Source: Glandiceps talaboti (Eukaryota; Hemichordata; Enteropneusta; Spengelidae). Taken from it: DNA of 64,000 bases. The notes beneath the pieces were generated by a model. It had not been told where the DNA came from, searched no databases, and was given only the letters and a program-made list of their open reading frames with translations. How positions within the stretch are numbered: the stretch's first letter is position 1; each line of letters starts with the position of its first letter. Position numbers and translations under genes: made by a program. Shown here one piece after another: positions 58,801 to 64,000 of the stretch. Location: positions 14,240,098-14,304,097 of the forward strand of contig NC_135560.1 of assembly GCF_964340395.1 (NCBI RefSeq). The letters run 5' to 3'.

Positions 58801-59872
58801 GGTCTGCTGAAAAAATCTAATTCTAAATATAGTAAACCACTTTTTAGTCAAAATTCTAAACTTAAGTGTTTGTTTGGATACATTCCAATGTTTTCCAAAT
58901 TTTTTTTATTTACCTTTATTTTAGGTTCTGTGAGATGTATAATTTTCCATGACAAACTAATGATTTTTATCAAAAGTATTTATTTGAAAGCAGAGACTGC
59001 TGTGATTTTATGTAGAACTTAATTTTAAACCAACAATTGTGGCATTGATTTGGATTTGAATTCTATCTCTAAAATGTTCCGTTTATGTGCCATTTTTTTA
59101 ATATTCGTGATTGGTAGATAAAGAGCTCAGTTTGAAAATTGTGTATATTTCCATGGAACGCTGCACATGTATGGTTGTTGGGTTTGCTACCCATGTCAAA
59201 AACAAGCAGATTTTCATATCAGTGCCCGTATTTGCAAAACATGACCAGTTCTTTACTTACATCTGATGCTGATTTCACCTTACTTAGTTTGTTTTCTATT
59301 CTTGTAACCCTACCATTCCAACTGAGACATTTGCAAGACACCACAGGTATCATGTTTACTGAGCAATGCTTGTCAATTTGGTGTTAGTTTCACATTGTGT
59401 GTACCAGTCTCACCATAGTCATTCATAATCCCCAGTGAATTCGTAGAAACAGCAGGATGCATAGTTAACTACTCTGTGTGTTGGCACAAACAAACAGTAC
59501 TAATGTTGTGTTCTTTCTGAGCCTAGGACACTGTTATTTGACACTGAATGGAGGACAGATTAACAGGTTGTGTTGTCATGCTGGGCTCATTTCCATTCTG
59601 TGTACACTGTTGATTTCCGTTCAAAAAAAGTATTGTATGGCATACCAAGTAAATCACATACTTAGCAAGCACATGGCGGGTGAATAATGAATGAAACGTT
59701 ATTTAGCAGCTTTTTTTTAAAAACGATTCTGACAACCCTATACCACACCCATTTGGTAGCGGAATCTGGGTTTAAACCTGAAGTGTTATTTTACATGTTT
59801 GCAGTATCATTTGACTATGTAGCTGTTACAAGTTACCACTTTTAAATGGTCAGTGTGTTGTTTTCGTTACAG
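55899..59872. other. Gene-poor stretch 4, probable intron
   Basis: One further piece of the ACCAGAGTTGCC repeat at 56755-56880 and AT-rich unique DNA. The frame at 57847-58215 (122 codons) resembles nothing known. If the exon at 59873 is real, this may be upstream intron or promoter. Confidence 0.35.
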
Positions 59873-60016
59873 GTCATTGTCAGTGAAAACTTGTAAACTT
59901 CAGCCCGTATAATTAGCATTCCTGATCAACAACCCAGCAGAAGCTCAAAGTGCTACCTGTTACTGAACATAGAGAAATATGCTGTAAAGAGCTGATCACA
60001 CAGACTAAAACTGCAG
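59873..60016 (+). other. Possible noncoding 5' UTR exon of the 62616 gene
   Basis: Bounded by a strong acceptor (TTTTCGTTACAG) and a strong donor (CTGCAG|GTAAGG), with stops in all frames. It would splice to the exon starting at 62498. Confidence 0.4.
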
Positions 60017-60719
60017 GTAAGGGGAGTAATTATTCAGTTTTTTTTTATCCTGTGAATGCATGATATCTTGAAGATGGAAAGGAAAGGTTTAGTATCGAGG
60101 GTGGTATCATTCTGCAACTATCATTTAAATTCTTTTTCCATCATAATAAAAGTGATCCAATGATCCCAGAATTTGGAAGAAGTACATGTATATATCAGTT
60201 ATACACTTTTATTTAGATAGTAGATGTTTGTAATAGCTGGCCCAGAGACTTGATAGAAAACATCCTCTGGATATTTGGGCAATATACATTGCCAAGATAG
60301 ATAGCCAAATCTTGGGGGCTAGTCCATAGTGCTATCAGTATCATTGAGAAATTTCAGTTTGTGTAGAATTTATATCAGCCATGCAAACTTGTAAACCGTT
60401 TATGTAAATTTTGTTTATTTTGTACTAGATTTAAAAGTAATTATCAGTACTCAAGTGTACAGTTATGTTTATATTGTGTTTATTTAAGCTAAGATTTATA
60501 GTTACTTAGTTGTATAGTGAACAAAACTTTCATGTTCTGTATTAACAGTTGTAGACTATATTATTGCATGATTTGTTTACAAATGTAATTTCATAGACTT
60601 TCAAATTTATGTGACTGTTCTTGTGTATTTGTGGTTTGCTCAAATGCTAGCTGTTAAACAGTTGTTAAATTATACAGTAGAGAATTTATGTATATTAGTG
60701 TGTATTTCTTTTGTTTCAG

Positions 60720-60721
<2 letters not shown>

Positions 60722-60781
<60 letters not shown>

Positions 60782-60856
60782 ACTGTCTGTCTGTATGTCT
60801 GTCTGTACTGTCTGTCTGTATGTATGTCTGTCTGTACTGTCTGTATGTCTGTCTGT

Positions 60857-60909
<53 letters not shown>

Positions 60910-60981
60910 ACTGTCTGTCTGTATGTGTCTGTCTGTCTGTCTGTCCATGTCTGCGTGCAGACCTGCCTGCCTGCCTGTCTG

Positions 60982-61057
<76 letters not shown>

Positions 61058-61113
61058 GCTGCCTGTCTTGCTGGCTGCCTGTCTGTCCGTCCGCATGTCC
61101 GTCCACCTGTCTT

Positions 61114-61174
<61 letters not shown>

Positions 61175-61232
61175 GCCTGCCTGCTTGCCTGCCTCCCAGC
61201 CTGCCTGTCTGTGTCTCTGTCTCTGTTTCTAG
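60722..61232 (+). repeat. (CTGT)n array with CT and CTGC blocks
   Basis: About 510 bp of CTGT repeats, interrupted by TACTGTCTG units, a (CT)n block at 61012-61052 and CTGC variants. All long open frames on both strands here are artefacts. Confidence 0.97.
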
Positions 61233-62497
61233 CTTGTGTATAATTTTTCTGAAATACTCAACAGAGGATTAATTGTTTTAGTTTATGTTCAGTGTATGCT
61301 GATGGTGAAATAAATTCACTGACTTTACCTAAACTAGTACAAAAGTGTTGAAATAAAAAATGTAACTTGATATACCTCAGAAAATAAGCTTTGTACTACT
61401 AAGTACAACATAGTCACGAAATGCTTGAATTCTATTCATTCAGCCATTTCATTCATGTTGTTCAATAGTTCGAACATATTGGATGAATTAAGGACAAAAT
61501 ACTGAGGATGAAATAAAGGGTGTTATTAACGCTATACATGCAAAGACCTCTACCTTCTTTGAAATCATCAAACTTGATGTAATGATTCGGGCACATGTTG
61601 TATTTTGTGAATTATTTGTTTGTCTAATTCTAATTGGCATAAATTTTGGGAAACAACCATGTAGATTTGACTACTCGTACAAGCATACTTAAAACATCGG
61701 TGTGTGTTTTGAAACTTTCCTCTATTTTCAAGTTCCTGCTTTCTTATTTATTTGTAAATGGATTACAGTAATGTTACTGAATTCCTTTTCTGTATAACTT
61801 TATTTGCTAGTGGATTAACTGAATAAGCAAACAAGCTTGTAAGTTTGAAATGATGCAGACAGTTTTCAATAGTGACCTAAGCTGGCGTTTGTCAGGGGTG
61901 AGCTATGCTTAGTTTAGTGTGACTTGATGAAAGGCATACCATACCATCAACACAAGTCAGCCAAACATCAACATACTGACAGATTTTCCTATTGGCGTAC
62001 ACTGTTTACAGATTATTTCAAACCTGGCATAAAAAGAGTGTTCAGATTGTGCTGAAAGTTTAGTTTGAAATCAGTTGAGGTGATTGCAGTGTCTTTGTTA
62101 AGGCTAGTAAGGACGTTAAATCTACCTGCATTAAATCAAGGTACTTTGCAAGAGTTTCACCACCAACATTATGGTACAAGGTGTAGAAAGCTATAGAAGT
62201 GTTACCGGATTTCCATCCTCTGCTACCAGGGTTAATACCCACCAAAATTATGGTACAACTAATACAAGATATGGAAATCTATGAAAGTTTTACTTGATTT
62301 CCCTGCCTCTAAGTCATAAAATTATGGTATGGAACTATGCAAAGTTTACTAGATTTATTTCCCTTCTGTTATACTGGAGTTCCTTAACCTTAGTAAAACA
62401 TTAGGTGTTAGGGGGTTTTCTTATCTAACCCATGTGTTTGGAATGCTTCATTTTATTGTAAATTTTTATAATTCTAAATGTCTTTCTATATTCACAG
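61233..62497 (+). other. Intron-like stretch upstream of the 62616 gene
   Basis: Bases 62155-62400 hold two nested units of the ACCAGGGTT/GGAAATCTATG repeat. No coding exon is seen. It ends with a good acceptor TATTCACAG. Confidence 0.5.
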
Positions 62498-62615
62498 ATC
62501 AGAATCTGATGTGAAGTACTCTCTCCACAGTACATAGAATGCAATAGAAGTGAAGCAGTTCAACGTCATCATCCCACTCCATAATTTATTTCAACTATAA
62601 CTTCCTCACCACAAA

Positions 62616-64000
62616 ATGGCTTTGAATTCAAGTCAACGTCTGCAAGACACGTTAACAAGCAGTGTTAATACATCATCCTTTCCGAACATGTCTCACAGCA
62701 CACTTCATAGATCATTTAACCAGTCAACAAATGAAAGTAAAAACAGACAATACACCTCGGCATCGCAGGCACTAGATGCGTATATTAGTGATTTTGAAAA
62801 GAGCCACGGCAGCATCCCCAGTAGTTTCATCAAATCAGTGGAACTCTCACACTCACCGAAATCTGCGTTTGACCAGACCAGTGATAGAAGTCTTACTACT
62901 GGAAGCAGTAGAGGCGTGAAGGGTGAATTCCAAAAGTATAAAGTCAAGAAGCTTATAGATCGGTCTTACAGGCAGATCTTGAGAGCTGATACAGAGAGGT
63001 ACAAAGGTAAGATGGAATTAGAACTCATGATAAATACATAGATGTGTCGTAAGAATGAAAGAGAAATGAATGATTTACTGTATTTAACAAGTCTCTCCTT
63101 AAGACTTGTAATTTTGGGCAAATTGTAAAAGTTCAATTTTAGTCATCCACAATAAACTCATGAAAAAACCATCATGAAAAAAAACTTTTTTTTTATGATG
63201 ATTATAAATACTAAATAATTTATTAAATCTAGAAGTATTGAAATTATAGTCACAGTGTAGAATGTTTTTCAGACTTTTGCAAATACAAGAATTTAAAGAG
63301 ACTCAACCTGAATTTATAAACTTTTTATTCAAGTGAAAATACTTGTCAACATAAGACAACATTCCAGTATATTGTTAATGCTGACGCATATCTTCTATAA
63401 CATTACAATTGTCTTCTGGTATGGTTAGAACAGTTGATTGCATAGTAGGGATTTCCTGAACATTTTTGATATGTATGATAAATTACGTCATCAGATCGTT
63501 TATGAGTTACATCTTAATACCAGGTTTGAGTTCAGTCAATTACAAGTGATGATTAAGTGTACTTCAGTAAGTGCAATACCGCAAACAACTTTTAGATATG
63601 CAACAAATACTATGCCTAAAGCCATATAAACTCAGCTTGTGCCCCATTAACGTTGAATATTATTAATCAGCTACTTTGAGTGTTGTAGTTTGCTGATGGA
63701 TTGCCTTTTTTGTAGGAGTATTACAGAGGCTGTTTTTATTTGAGTAAATGATTCTTGGATTTCTATTTTCAGCTAGGGAATTGTTACATGCTAGTCAGCA
63801 TCTCAATGAGAGTTCACTGGATAATCATTCATCTGTCATCTCACACCAACCCACTGATGTTACCTTAGACACAGAAGCACTTGTGTCTGCCCCATCATGC
63901 CCATCTCAAAGACCACCCTACCAATCACAACGACAAACACATGTACCCAACCGATTTAGATCTGAAAGTCTAGTTAATCTTTCTACGAGATCGGATAACT
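62616..64000 (+). CDS. Partial gene, serine-rich protein, possibly LAS2/C18orf54-like
   Basis: The exon from 62498 (acceptor TTCACAG) carries 118 nt of 5' UTR and the ATG at 62616, and ends at 63006 (AAAG|GTAAGA). The next exon starts at 63773 (TTTTCAG|CTAGGG) and is open to the window edge in the matching phase. About 206 residues are visible. The first exon is Ser/Asn/Thr-rich, then has the ordered block YTSASQALDAYISDFEKS and a basic helix KVKKLIDRSYRQILRADTER. The ALDAYISDFE block recalls LAS2 (C18orf54), but this is from memory and weak. The second exon is low-complexity, rich in Ser, Gln and Pro. Codon use is clearly coding. Confidence 0.75.
63297..63646. mobile_element. TTAA-flanked MITE, copy C (intron of the 62616 gene)
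   Basis: TTAA at 63293-63296 and 63647-63650. The left end is eroded (AGAGACTCAACCTGA), and the right end on the opposite strand is TGGGGCACAAGCTGA. The interior is homologous to copy A over most of its length. Confidence 0.8.

Noticed and set aside
60611-61272. Frames of up to 210 codons rich in CLSV or TDRQ
   Set aside because: (CTGT)n microsatellite read on either strand.
1-64000. CRISPR arrays, operons or a bacterial defence system
   Set aside because: The DNA is intron-bearing animal sequence. The tandem repeats have no spacer pattern and no cas-like genes are present.
1-64000. tRNA or rRNA genes
   Set aside because: No cloverleaf with A and B box motifs or rRNA core sequence was recognised by eye; a tRNA scan would be needed to exclude them.

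Overview
The window is nuclear DNA from an animal. The genes are split by GT-AG introns of about 0.2-2 kb, the sequence is AT-rich, and it is crowded with microsatellites, fold-back elements and retroelement scraps. The gene content (NUDT19, EFL1, SAXO2-type) and the repeat style fit a marine invertebrate, perhaps a lancelet, acorn worm or lophotrochozoan. The species cannot be fixed from the sequence alone.

Left part (1-14 kb): three tandem minus-strand copies of NUDT19, a Nudix hydrolase of the peroxisomal CoA diphosphatase type, each with three coding exons. Copy 3 (10817-13891) looks intact and ends in AKL, a good peroxisomal targeting signal. Copy 2 (4461-7681) is open throughout but ends in CGM, which does not fit that signal. 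Copy 1 (150-1434, last exon off the left edge) has an in-frame stop inside a (AAAT)3 tract and a damaged 5' end. The DNA between and inside the copies holds minisatellites and inverted-repeat elements.

Middle part (16-34.5 kb): a complete 17-coding-exon EFL1 gene on the minus strand (about 1097 residues, ribosome biogenesis GTPase) lies head to head with a complete four-exon SAXO2/SAXO1-type gene on the plus strand (about 470 residues, axonemal microtubule protein). The same divergent neighbours exist in human 15q25. The shared upstream region has an ETS-like motif, a CCAAT box and a near-consensus RFX X-box. EFL1 intron 8 has the signals of a minor (U12-type) intron.

Right part (34.5-62.5 kb): about 28 kb without a gene I can recognise. 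It holds long ATGT and CTGT arrays, a Penelope-like GIY-YIG fragment, a degenerate non-LTR retrotransposon fragment and several fold-back elements. The window ends in the first two coding exons of a plus-strand gene (from 62616) with probable upstream noncoding exons. It may resemble LAS2/C18orf54, but weakly.

Exon edges were placed by hand from splice signals, reading-phase continuity and remembered human family sequences. No alignment was run. I did not find a convincing new multi-gene system. The most unusual items are the U12-type intron, the X-box in the shared promoter, the fates of the NUDT19 copies, and the repeat structures that touch exon edges.
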